Positions 1-5,643 of a stretch of DNA of 9,439 bases are shown one piece after another. The stretch's first letter is position 1, and each line of letters begins with the position of its first letter. The notes beneath the pieces are model-generated. The model had not been told where the DNA came from. It worked only from the letters and a program-made list of their open reading frames with translations, and did no database searches. The translations under genes and the position numbers were made by a program. Source of the DNA: CAZXCK01 sp964639225 (GTDB taxonomy: Bacteria > Chloroflexota > Anaerolineae > Aggregatilineales > Phototrophicaceae); contig CAZXCK010000151.1 of NCBI GenBank assembly GCA_964639225.1, positions 1 to 9,439 on the forward strand. The letters run 5' to 3'.

Positions 1-3
1 TGC

Positions 4-22
4 GCGAGGGCAGCGCCCTCGC
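4..22. terminator. GC-rich hairpin, possible terminator of an upstream gene
   Basis: A perfect 8-bp stem, GCGAGGGC (4-11) against GCCCTCGC (15-22), closes a 3-base AGC loop. The following bases (AATTGGAGTTT) are only weakly T-rich, so this is not a textbook intrinsic terminator. Its place just upstream of a promoter-like element at 141-149 suits the end of a transcription unit lying to the left of the window. It could also belong to the 3' end of an upstream gene that is not visible here. Confidence 0.45.
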
Positions 23-140
23 AATTGGAGTTTCTGACTTTGCAATCGCCCTGCCGGCAGAACCACAACGGTCCGTCGAGTCCGGCGCGCCCCGCCAAGA
101 TGATGGAAAACTGAAAATATCGGCCAAACGCGCTTTAACC

Positions 141-149
141 TGTTATGAT
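141..149 (+). promoter_or_regulatory. Extended -10 promoter for the NYN-protein operon
   Basis: TGTTATGAT reads as an extended -10 element: a TGn motif (141-143) followed by TATGAT (144-149), which matches TATAAT at five of six bases. No convincing -35 hexamer lies 16-18 bases upstream, which is tolerable for extended -10 promoters. The predicted transcription start is near 156, about 30 bases before the ATG at 187. That argues against the earlier in-frame ATG at 145, which lies inside the -10 box. Confidence 0.45.
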
Positions 150-186
150 TAACTCTATTCCGCCAGATAAGACGAGGCGCGCGGCC

Positions 187-663
187 ATGCCCTACCTGAT
201 CGACGGCCACAACCTGATCGGCCAGATGCCGGATATTTCGCTGGATGACCCCAACGACGAAGCCCTGCTGGTGCAGAAGCTCAGCGGATTTGTCGCCCGC
301 AAACGCCAGAAATGCGTCGTCGTCTTCGATCATGGCGTGCCCGGCGGCGTCTCGCGCATGTCCAACCGGGGCGTGCAGGTCGTGTTCGCCTCGCCGCCGT
401 ACAACGCCGACCAGCTCATCATGCGCCGCATCCACAACACCCGCGACCCCAAAAACTGGACCGTCGTTTCGTCCGATAACCAGGTACTGGAGATGGCGCG
501 CCGCCGCCGCATGCAGATCATTCGCTCGTCGGAGTTCGTCGAGCATCTGCGCCGGCCACCGGAGCCGGAACGTCCCGGCCCGGACGAGGCGCCGGACGTG
601 CGGCTCACCGAGGATGAAATCGAGATGTGGCTGCGCGAGTTCAACCAACGCGACGACCGCTAA
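187..663 (+). CDS. YacP-like NYN-domain (PIN-fold) putative ribonuclease
   Basis: The 158-residue protein looks like a NYN domain of the YacP type, a PIN/FEN-like fold whose members are known or predicted metal-dependent ribonucleases acting in RNA processing or decay. The N-terminus MPYLIDGHNLIG carries the family's first acidic residue (D6) with N9. Further acids sit at strand ends or helix starts where the active site is expected: D48 in VVVFD, D75 in NADQLI and D97 in VVSSDNQ. Residues about 123-158 form a charged, proline-containing tail. I chose the ATG at 187 because the motif starts there and the upstream ATG at 145 lies in the promoter-like box. A short GACGAGG precedes 187 as a modest ribosome binding site. 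The oxidoreductase gene follows after 21 bases, so the two are probably co-transcribed. Family assignment is good; the RNA target is unknown. Confidence 0.8.
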   Translation: MPYLIDGHNLIGQMPDISLDDPNDEALLVQKLSGFVARKRQKCVVVFDHGVPGGVSRMSNRGVQVVFASPPYNADQLIMRRIHNTRDPKNWTVVSSDNQVLEMARRRRMQIIRSSEFVEHLRRPPEPERPGPDEAPDVRLTEDEIEMWLREFNQRDDR

Positions 664-684
664 ACGCAGAAAGGCAGGCCAACT

Positions 685-1788
685 ATGGCAGATTCACGCT
701 GGATGATCTACGGGGCGACCGGCTTCACCGGACGCCTGCTCGTCGAAGAAGCCATCGCGCGCGGGCATCGCCCGGTCATCGCCGGGCGCTCTACCGAGCG
801 CGTGCAGGCTCTCGCCCAGCAGCACGGCCTGGAATTTCGCGTGTTTGGCAGCCACGACAGCCGCGAGATCACCGCTAACCTGCGCGCCGCCGCTGTCGAG
901 CTGGTGCTGCACGCAGCCGGGCCGTTCATCCACACCAGCGCCCCCATGATCGACGCCTGCCTGCGCACCAACACTCACTACCTCGACATCACCGGCGAGA
1001 TTCCCGTATTCGAGAACACCATCCGCCACGACACTCTGGCGAAAGCGCGCGGCGTGCTGCTCATGTCCGGCGTCGGCTTCGACATCGTGCCGTCGGACTG
1101 CCTCTCGCTCTATCTGGCGGAGCAGGTCGAAGAACCGTTCGCCCTGGAACTGGCCATCAGCGGCCTGGGTGGCGCCGACAGCAAAGAGGGCGCTGGCGTC
1201 AGCGCGGGCACGCTCAAAAGTGTGCTGGAGATGACCGCGCTCGGCGGGCAGGTGCGGCGCGGAAACCGTCTGCAGCCGCTGGACCTGGGCATGATGGTCA
1301 AGTCGTTTTCCTTTCCCTTCGGCGAGCGCGAAGCGATGGCCATCTCGTGGGGCGATGTCTCCACCGCCCATCACACGACCGGCGTGCCCAACGTCACCAC
1401 CTACATGACCTTCCCCCTGCCGCTGATTAAAGGCGCGCAGTCAATCGGCTGGCTGGTGCAGCGCCTGCTGAGAATCGACGTCGTACGCCAGCGCATCGCC
1501 GAGCAGATCGACCGCACCGCCACCGGCCCCAGCGACGAGGCCCTCGCCACCGCCCGCGCCCACATCTATGGCCACATGACCGGGCGCGGCGGCAGCACCG
1601 CCGAAGCCTGGATCGAAACCGCCGAGGGCTACCAGTTTACGCGGCTGGCCGCCATCCGCATCGTCGAGCGCGTCCTGGACAGCGACCTGACCGGCGCGCT
1701 CACACCGGCGCGGGCCTTCGGCGCCGATTTCGCCCTGGAGATCGAGGGCACCGTCCGCCGTGACCGTCTGGACGAATCACCGGCATGA
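685..1788 (+). CDS. Saccharopine dehydrogenase-like NAD(P)-binding oxidoreductase (COG3268-type)
   Basis: This 367-residue protein starts with a Rossmann fingerprint, GATGFTG (residues 10-16), followed by AGR (33-35) where the adenine ribose or phosphate is usually bound. HAAGPF (76-81) and HYLDITGE (98-105) are typical of the saccharopine-dehydrogenase-like family that includes the mycobacterial trans-acting enoyl reductases. These enzymes reduce or oxidise substrates with NAD(P)H. True saccharopine dehydrogenase activity is unlikely, as COG3268 proteins are usually of unknown substrate or linked to lipid metabolism. The length is slightly short for the family but both halves look complete, and the FGADFALEIEGT ending is typical. 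A ribosome binding site, AAGGCAGG (671-678), supports the ATG. It lies 21 bases after the NYN gene, and its stop overlaps the start of a small ORF (ATGA). The substrate cannot be told from the sequence. Confidence 0.8.
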   Translation: MADSRWMIYGATGFTGRLLVEEAIARGHRPVIAGRSTERVQALAQQHGLEFRVFGSHDSREITANLRAAAVELVLHAAGPFIHTSAPMIDACLRTNTHYLDITGEIPVFENTIRHDTLAKARGVLLMSGVGFDIVPSDCLSLYLAEQVEEPFALELAISGLGGADSKEGAGVSAGTLKSVLEMTALGGQVRRGNRLQPLDLGMMVKSFSFPFGEREAMAISWGDVSTAHHTTGVPNVTTYMTFPLPLIKGAQSIGWLVQRLLRIDVVRQRIAEQIDRTATGPSDEALATARAHIYGHMTGRGGSTAEAWIETAEGYQFTRLAAIRIVERVLDSDLTGALTPARAFGADFALEIEGTVRRDRLDESPA

Positions 1789-1880
1789 TCCGGGCACACG
1801 CCGACCGCGACCGCTTCCGCGAGATGGGCGCGGCGGGCCGGCGCTACCATACGCTGTTTGAGGACTTGCTGAAGGGTTAA
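1785..1880 (+). CDS. Possible 31-residue small ORF, translationally coupled
   Basis: An ATG at 1785 overlaps the stop codon of the oxidoreductase as ATGA and opens a 31-codon frame ending at TAA (1878-1880). Codon choice is strongly G/C-ending, like the neighbouring real genes. The peptide is basic in its first half and contains REMGAAGRRYH, which resembles the C-terminal tails of glycosyltransferases. It may therefore be a remnant of a deleted gene rather than a functional small protein. No separate ribosome binding site is obvious; expression would rely on coupling to the upstream stop. I do not recognise a family. Confidence 0.3.
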   Translation: MIRAHADRDRFREMGAAGRRYHTLFEDLLKG

Positions 1881-1951
1881 CGGACGCGCCGAAGCATCCC
1901 TGCCTGCGGTCCAGGACAGGCTTGGCAGAGACAGGCGAACGGGGCAGGCCG

Positions 1952-2857
1952 TCAGTTCTGGAGTTTGGGCAGGCTGCGCGGCTGCGGAATCGTCTTGAGG
2001 ATTTCGTCGATGATGGCGGCGGTGCGTTTGCTGTACAGCCACACCATGCCCGCCTTGACGCCTGTCGCGCAGATGACGGCCAGCGTCACGGTGTAGGGCG
2101 CGCCGAACTCGATGATGTACACGCCGATCTGATCGCCCTCAAAATACGTGGAGTGAAACTTGGCCTCGTCCAGCAGGTGCGCCAGCGAGTGCTGCGCCTT
2201 GTGGTCGATGCTCAGCGCCTGAGTCAGCAGTTGCAAGTCGTAGTCGTCGAGCGTCCCCGCCGCGCCGACCATGTTGCCATCGGCGTCCACCAGCCCCACG
2301 AAACTGGCGCGCACATGCCCCAGCAGCCGGTTGAGTTCCATGTTGATGCGTTTGAACTGCTGCCGCCCCAGCATGAGCGCCGCCGGGCGCGTGCGCGGGT
2401 CCAGGCGTTTGGCACGGTCGCGCGGGGCTTCGGGCTTGGGCTGTTCTTCGTGTTCAACATGGCGGTGATTCTGGCGTTTAGCCTCTAACTGACGCTCGAT
2501 CTGCATCAGCACGAACGTCAGATTGAGCGGCTTGTACAGATAATCGACCGCGCCCAGGCGGAACACGGCCACGGCGCTCTTGGCGGAGAGATCGTCGTCG
2601 ATGACGATGACGCTGGCATTGGGCCGCAAACCACCCACAACCGCCAGCAGGTCCATACCGCTGAGGTCCGGGAGTTCGGCCTCAGTGACGATCAGATCAA
2701 AATTGGTAAGCAGAATTTCGCTGAGCGCCTCTTCAAACGAACCGGCCTGGTGGGTCGCGTAGCCGCCGGCCATCTCCAGAGTATCGACCAGTGCTGTGCG
2801 CAGTTCCTCGTCTTTGGCGACGATCAAAATGCGTTCTTTGCGATGTGGTTTAGCCAT
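1952..2857 (-). CDS. Receiver domain-Roadblock/LC7 fusion protein with a degenerate receiver
   Basis: Last gene of the minus-strand Che-type operon, 301 residues. Residues about 8-125 form a CheY-like receiver: ILIVAKDEE holds the acidic pocket (D16, E17), and YLYKP supplies the conserved lysine K109. The phospho-acceptor position in IVTEAELPDLSG is E59 instead of Asp, and the Thr/Ser position after strand 4 is D87 (VIVIDDD). Ordinary phosphorylation is therefore unlikely, and the Glu may mimic the phosphorylated state. A charged linker (about 126-165) leads to a Roadblock/LC7 fold (about 168-295) with the motif FVGLVDADGNMV and a late hydrophobic strand around GVYIIEFG. LC7 domains dimerise and often control Ras-like GTPases, as MglB does MglA. 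The start is set by a TGATG junction with the cheW stop, implying translational coupling. The GTPase connection is inference. Confidence 0.75.
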   Translation of the reverse strand: MAKPHRKERILIVAKDEELRTALVDTLEMAGGYATHQAGSFEEALSEILLTNFDLIVTEAELPDLSGMDLLAVVGGLRPNASVIVIDDDLSAKSAVAVFRLGAVDYLYKPLNLTFVLMQIERQLEAKRQNHRHVEHEEQPKPEAPRDRAKRLDPRTRPAALMLGRQQFKRINMELNRLLGHVRASFVGLVDADGNMVGAAGTLDDYDLQLLTQALSIDHKAQHSLAHLLDEAKFHSTYFEGDQIGVYIIEFGAPYTVTLAVICATGVKAGMVWLYSKRTAAIIDEILKTIPQPRSLPKLQN

Positions 2858-3333
2858 CAGGTGTCAACTTTCAGCCAGTCGTTCAGGGTGGACCCCGTTA
2901 GATATTCGTTTATGAGCGACGCCAGATCAATGATTTGCAGCATACGCTGCTTGTAACTGATAATACCACGAATGTGCTTTCCAGACGTTGAGGACTTGTG
3001 TTCCGGCGCCAGCGGAACAAATTCCACCTGCTGGACTTCGTCGACGACCAAGCCCAGCATCTGGTCGTCGTGCAGGCCGACGATGAAAAGCGTCGTCACG
3101 TCCAGCTCGCTGTCTGGCGCGCCCAGCACGCGGCGCAGGTCCAGCAGGGGCAGCACCGTCCCATGCCGGTTGGCGACTCCCAGCAGCGCCGGGGCGGCGC
3201 CATTCACCTGCATCAGTTCGACCAGCGCGGCCACTTCCACCACCTCATCGACCGGCAGGGCGTATTCCTGCTGGTCCAGGCGAAAGGTGAGGACGGGCAC
3301 AGCGTTAGGCGTTGAATCAGTCACGGTCGGCAC
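2857..3333 (-). CDS. cheW: CheW-like chemotaxis coupling protein
   Basis: A single CheW domain fills most of the 158 residues. It begins with VLTFRLDQQEYALPVDEVVEV (about 14-34), continues with the LLGVANRHGTVLPLLDLRRVLG core (about 50-71), and ends with HIRGIISYKQRMLQIIDL, the usual final strands. CheW proteins are SH3-like scaffolds that join the histidine kinase CheA to chemoreceptors in membrane arrays. The length is normal for a stand-alone CheW. The start is GTG at 3333, overlapping the RsbT-like gene by 17 bases; a second GTG at 3324 is an equally plausible start. The stop shares its A with the next start (TGATG). No CheA or receptor gene is in the window, so its partners must be encoded elsewhere. 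The family call is secure; its precise array is not. Confidence 0.85.
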   Translation of the reverse strand: MPTVTDSTPNAVPVLTFRLDQQEYALPVDEVVEVAALVELMQVNGAAPALLGVANRHGTVLPLLDLRRVLGAPDSELDVTTLFIVGLHDDQMLGLVVDEVQQVEFVPLAPEHKSSTSGKHIRGIISYKQRMLQIIDLASLINEYLTGSTLNDWLKVDT

Positions 3334-3745
3334 TCGCTGGACGACTGTTGTTCTCGCCCAGCCACATCACCATGATGATCGTGGGCGGCTCTGAACCGTG
3401 CAGCATGATCTCGTCCACCAGGTCGCCCAGCTTGGAGCGCAGCGCGACCAGGACGTTGTTGGCCGACACACCGGCCAGCCAGGGCGTCTCCGACGAAATC
3501 TGCAGACCGGTGGCCATGCCGTCGATGATGCCGTTAAGGTGGATCGTGTGCGCCTCGCCGGTCTTAAGCACCAGTTCGGCCAGGGTCGCGGCGGCGCTGG
3601 CGAGTTGAGCGCGGTGGGCCGGGGCGAACCCCAGCAGGCTGGCGGCGCGCCGGGCGGTATCGCGCACGATCATAATGTCCATGCTGTCTTCCACCTTCAC
3701 CGACATAATCGGCGGGCGCATGTGATAGGGGCTGGTTGCTTCCAC
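3317..3745 (-). CDS. RsbT-like anti-sigma-type ATPase-fold protein, ATP site degenerate
   Basis: The 142-residue protein matches the layout of RsbT, a small GHKL-fold kinase of stressosome and partner-switching systems. VKVEDSMDIMIVRDTARRA (about 16-34) and LLGF (37-40) match RsbT's conserved N-terminal helix, and VDEIMLHGSEPPTIIMVMWL (110-129) matches its C-terminal strand ending in (K)WL. The catalytic motifs are lost. In the N-box, where RsbT reads SELARN, this protein reads ATLAEL, so the Glu is T54 and the metal-binding Asn is L58. The DxGPGI box is replaced by SSETPWLAG (84-92), and the glycine-rich ATP-lid segment is missing. It probably binds partners without hydrolysing ATP. The GTG start is supported by AAGG seven bases upstream; an ATG at residue 9 has no such site. 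Its place between a response regulator and cheW suggests a signalling adaptor role. Family assignment comes from manual alignment. Confidence 0.6.
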   Translation of the reverse strand: MEATSPYHMRPPIMSVKVEDSMDIMIVRDTARRAASLLGFAPAHRAQLASAAATLAELVLKTGEAHTIHLNGIIDGMATGLQISSETPWLAGVSANNVLVALRSKLGDLVDEIMLHGSEPPTIIMVMWLGENNSRPASADRD

Positions 3746-3752
3746 CGTGTTA

Positions 3753-3760
3753 CCTTACCT
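3753..3760 (-). promoter_or_regulatory. Ribosome binding site fixing the GTG start of the RsbT-like gene
   Basis: On the minus strand this reads AGGTAAGG, a purine-rich Shine-Dalgarno-like sequence ending 7 bases before the GTG at 3745-3743. It makes the GTG more likely than the in-frame ATG eight codons downstream. Confidence 0.5.
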
Positions 3761-3790
3761 GGACTCTTCGGAGCGCGCCAGGCAAACCGG

Positions 3791-4165
3791 TCATTCGAGA
3801 ATGCCCAGTTCCTGGAGCGTGCCGATTAAATGCTCCGACGCGAATATATCCTTCGGGATGTAGTCATCGGCACCGGCACGCAAGCCAGACATGGTCGCCT
3901 GCGGCCCGGCCTTCTCAGTCAGCATAATCACCGGGATATCCTGCGTGGCCGGGTTGCGTTTCAAGCGCCGGCACACCTGGAATCCGTCCATGCTGGGCAG
4001 CTTGACATCAAGCACCACCAGCGCGGGCGGGTTTTCGATGGCTTCGCGGATGCCATCCGGTCCGTCGTAAGCCACCCTCACGCGCAGGCCGACGCTTTCC
4101 AGCGTCTCCTTGATCTGCGCTGCCTGGGTTTTGCTATCTTCAACTAGAAGGACTTCCAAAGCCAT
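3791..4165 (-). CDS. Single-domain CheY-like response regulator
   Basis: The 124 residues make up one complete receiver domain with no output domain. Acidic pocket E9-D10 follows the first strand (VLLVED), the phospho-acceptor is D53 (VVLDVKLPSMDG), the switch Thr is T83 (VIMLTEKAG), and the lysine is K105 in DDYIPKD. All phosphorylation residues are present, although the usual KP dipeptide is KD. Such proteins take phosphate from CheA-type kinases and signal by binding a partner, like CheY or PilH. An AGGGGA ribosome binding site (4171-4176) five bases before the ATG fixes the start. An open frame continues upstream to 4639 but overlaps cheB on the same strand, so it is not coding. It lies 28 bases after the cheB stop, clearly in the same operon. 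The output partner is unknown. Confidence 0.88.
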   Translation of the reverse strand: MALEVLLVEDSKTQAAQIKETLESVGLRVRVAYDGPDGIREAIENPPALVVLDVKLPSMDGFQVCRRLKRNPATQDIPVIMLTEKAGPQATMSGLRAGADDYIPKDIFASEHLIGTLQELGILE

Positions 4166-4193
4166 GATATTCCCCTGTTCGTAGGGACTCCTA

Positions 4194-5291
4194 CTACTGC
4201 GTGAGTCGAATAAGTGCTGGCGGCAGTTCCACCAATGATAACACCTGTTCCACCGCACCAACGGCGACCGCAGCCCCCGGCATGCCGTAAACGGTCGCGC
4301 TGGCCTTGTCCTGGGCCAGGGTGCGCGCCTTAGCCTGGCGCATAGCCAGCAGGCCAGTCGCGCCGTCATCGCCCATACCGGTGAGCACCAGCCCCACCGC
4401 ACGCGCGCCACAGGCTCGCGCCGCCGACTCGAACAGTACATTGACCGATGGCTGGTAACGATACGATCCCTGCGCCCCGTCGAGTCGGGCCACCAGACCC
4501 CTGCCACGCCGCTGCACCCACAAATGCGCGCTGCCCGGCGCCAGCAGCGCCATCCCCGGCTGGAGCGGCTGGCCATCGACGGCGACTCGTACCACCAGCG
4601 GCGAGCTTTTATCCAGCCAGCGCGCCAATCCCGGCACAAATTCCTGAGCGATATGCTGGACGATCAGCACCGGCACCGGCAGGTCAGCCGGCAGGCCGCC
4701 CAGCAGCTTACTCAAGGCGCTGGGACCGCCAGCGCTGGCCCCGATGACGATAAGCTCCGGCGTTTCGCTGGGGGCCGGGGGCCGGGCCACCTGGACACTG
4801 TCGCTGTTCTGGTAGCCGCGCCGCACCACACTGACCCCGGCCATCGCCACCAGTGTGCGCACAAGCTGGCGCTGCTTCTCCGGGAAATCCGGGCGGCTGC
4901 GATCCGGCGGTTTTTCGACCACTGCCAGCGCGCCCGCCTCCAATGCCTGGAATGACAGCTCGATATCCTGCTCCACCAGCCCGCTGACCACCACCACCGG
5001 CGTCGGCGTCTGCGCCATGATGTGCCGCGTGGCCGCCAGCCCGTCCAGGCGCGGCATGTTGATGTCCATCGACACGACATCCGGGTGCAGTTCGGCGACC
5101 AGCCGCAGCGCTTCCTGGCCATCGCGCGCCTGGCCGACAACCTGCATCCCTGGTGTTTCCTCAATCACACGCACCAGATGATGGCGAATGGTGGCGCTGT
5201 CCTCGGCGATCAGAACGCGCGTCGCCGATGTTCCGGCTCGCCCCTGGGCGGTCCTGTGTAAATCGCTGCTGCCGGTGTGGTTGGTCATCAT
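4194..5291 (-). CDS. cheB: CheB, chemoreceptor glutamate methylesterase/deamidase response regulator
   Basis: First gene of the operon, 365 residues from the ATG at 5291. After a 24-residue polar N-terminal extension comes a receiver domain (about 25-140) with acidic pocket E30-D31, phospho-acceptor D76 (VVSMDINMPRLDG) and K127 (VVEKPP). A linker leads to the methylesterase domain (about 178-362). Its catalytic triad is intact: S186 in GASAGGP, H213 in VQHIAQEFVPG and D309 in GMGDDG. CheB removes methyl groups from receptor glutamates, or deamidates glutamines, and phosphorylation of the receiver activates it, giving sensory adaptation. The frame can also start at TTG 5294 or ATG 5288; none has a clear ribosome binding site. 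No cheR or receptor gene is nearby, so its substrate is encoded elsewhere. Identity is secure from the motifs. Confidence 0.93.
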   Translation of the reverse strand: MMTNHTGSSDLHRTAQGRAGTSATRVLIAEDSATIRHHLVRVIEETPGMQVVGQARDGQEALRLVAELHPDVVSMDINMPRLDGLAATRHIMAQTPTPVVVVSGLVEQDIELSFQALEAGALAVVEKPPDRSRPDFPEKQRQLVRTLVAMAGVSVVRRGYQNSDSVQVARPPAPSETPELIVIGASAGGPSALSKLLGGLPADLPVPVLIVQHIAQEFVPGLARWLDKSSPLVVRVAVDGQPLQPGMALLAPGSAHLWVQRRGRGLVARLDGAQGSYRYQPSVNVLFESAARACGARAVGLVLTGMGDDGATGLLAMRQAKARTLAQDKASATVYGMPGAAVAVGAVEQVLSLVELPPALIRLTQ

Positions 5292-5337
5292 CAATTCGGG
5301 CGGTGATAAGAACAGAAACGCCCGCCATTTATCCTAT

Positions 5338-5343
5338 ATTATA
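5338..5343 (-). promoter_or_regulatory. -10 box of the Che-type operon promoter
   Basis: The minus strand reads a perfect TATAAT here. With a start site near 5331, the leader to the cheB ATG at 5291 would be about 40 bases. No good -35 hexamer is seen 16-18 bases upstream (the candidate is GAATAC), so the promoter may need an activator or an alternative sigma factor. Confidence 0.45.
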
Positions 5344-5495
5344 ACTATGACTGTGGAATGGTATTCGAGGCAATAGCAGCGTCTTAACTGTTTGAAAATT
5401 CTATCTTTATTCGGCTGTTTTTCGTTTGTTATTCGTATATTACACGCCTATCGCGCGGCTGATACCGGCGCAGACCAATCCTGCCCGCCGCGATT

Positions 5496-5511
5496 TGTGA
5501 CAAATATCACA
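5496..5511. promoter_or_regulatory. CRP-like operator TGTGA-N6-TCACA
   Basis: TGTGA (5496-5500) and TCACA (5507-5511) form a perfect dyad around six bases, matching the core recognition sequence of CRP in enterobacteria. Regulators of the CRP/FNR superfamily are common in many phyla, and a member with the same recognition helix could act here. Its centre lies about 140 bases before the hydrolase ATG, and a related copy follows 23 bases later, so the hydrolase is the more likely target. Identification of the binding protein is inference. Confidence 0.5.
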
Positions 5512-5517
5512 TGCATT

Positions 5518-5532
5518 TGATGACAACCATCA
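5518..5532. promoter_or_regulatory. Second dyad, TGATG-N5-CATCA, related to the CRP-like site
   Basis: TGATG (5518-5522) and CATCA (5528-5532) form a perfect 5-bp inverted repeat. The stretch TGACAACCATCAC (5521-5533) repeats TGACAAATATCAC (5498-5510) at 11 of 13 positions with an offset of 23 bases. The dyad centres are about 21.5 bases apart, close to two helical turns, as expected for two dimers bound on one DNA face. Confidence 0.4.
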
Positions 5533-5544
5533 CCCTGGCTCATC

Positions 5545-5573
5545 TTTACGGGACTCGTCTGACGGTCTAGAGT
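5545..5573 (+). promoter_or_regulatory. Weak candidate promoter of the secreted hydrolase gene
   Basis: TTTACG (5545-5550) and TAGAGT (5568-5573) lie 17 bases apart and each match the sigma-70 consensus at four of six positions. With a start near 5580, the two operator centres would fall near -55 and -76, positions compatible with activation. The match is weak and could be chance. Confidence 0.28.
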
Positions 5574-5643
5574 CCATGTGTTCGGGATGTGCCGCTAATC
5601 CGCACAGCCCGCGAGCTTCTGCTTAAATTATGAAGGAATAACT

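Larger units (their letters stand above)
5292..5643. other. 352-base divergent intergenic regulatory region
   Basis: This region separates the divergent cheB operon and the secreted hydrolase gene. Its left half (about 5310-5460) is AT-rich with many T runs and carries the cheB -10 box. Its middle holds the paired CRP-like dyads (5496-5532), and its right part has a weak plus-strand promoter and the hydrolase ribosome binding site. I see no convincing ORF or RNA gene in it. Confidence 0.6.

Noticed and set aside
145..186. In-frame N-terminal extension of the NYN protein from ATG 145
   Set aside because: The ATG lies inside the extended -10 element, has no ribosome binding site, and the conserved NYN motif begins immediately at ATG 187.
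694..1374. 226-codon open frame on the minus strand
   Set aside because: Antisense to the oxidoreductase with its Rossmann motif; no domain recognised in the shadow translation.
1890..1970. Several CAGGC repeats and short inverted repeats between convergent genes, considered as a terminator
   Set aside because: The stems are only 5-6 bp with long loops and no T-tract, and CAGGC is common at this base composition.
4166..4639. Upstream extension of the single-domain response regulator frame
   Set aside because: It overlaps cheB on the same strand in another frame, its translation is low-complexity Arg/Trp/Ser-rich, and a good ribosome binding site and ATG at 4165 begin the receiver domain exactly.
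5518..5532. FNR-type site (TTGAT-N4-ATCAA)
   Set aside because: The left half fits TTGAT, but the spacing and right half do not; the similarity to the neighbouring CRP-like site explains the sequence better.
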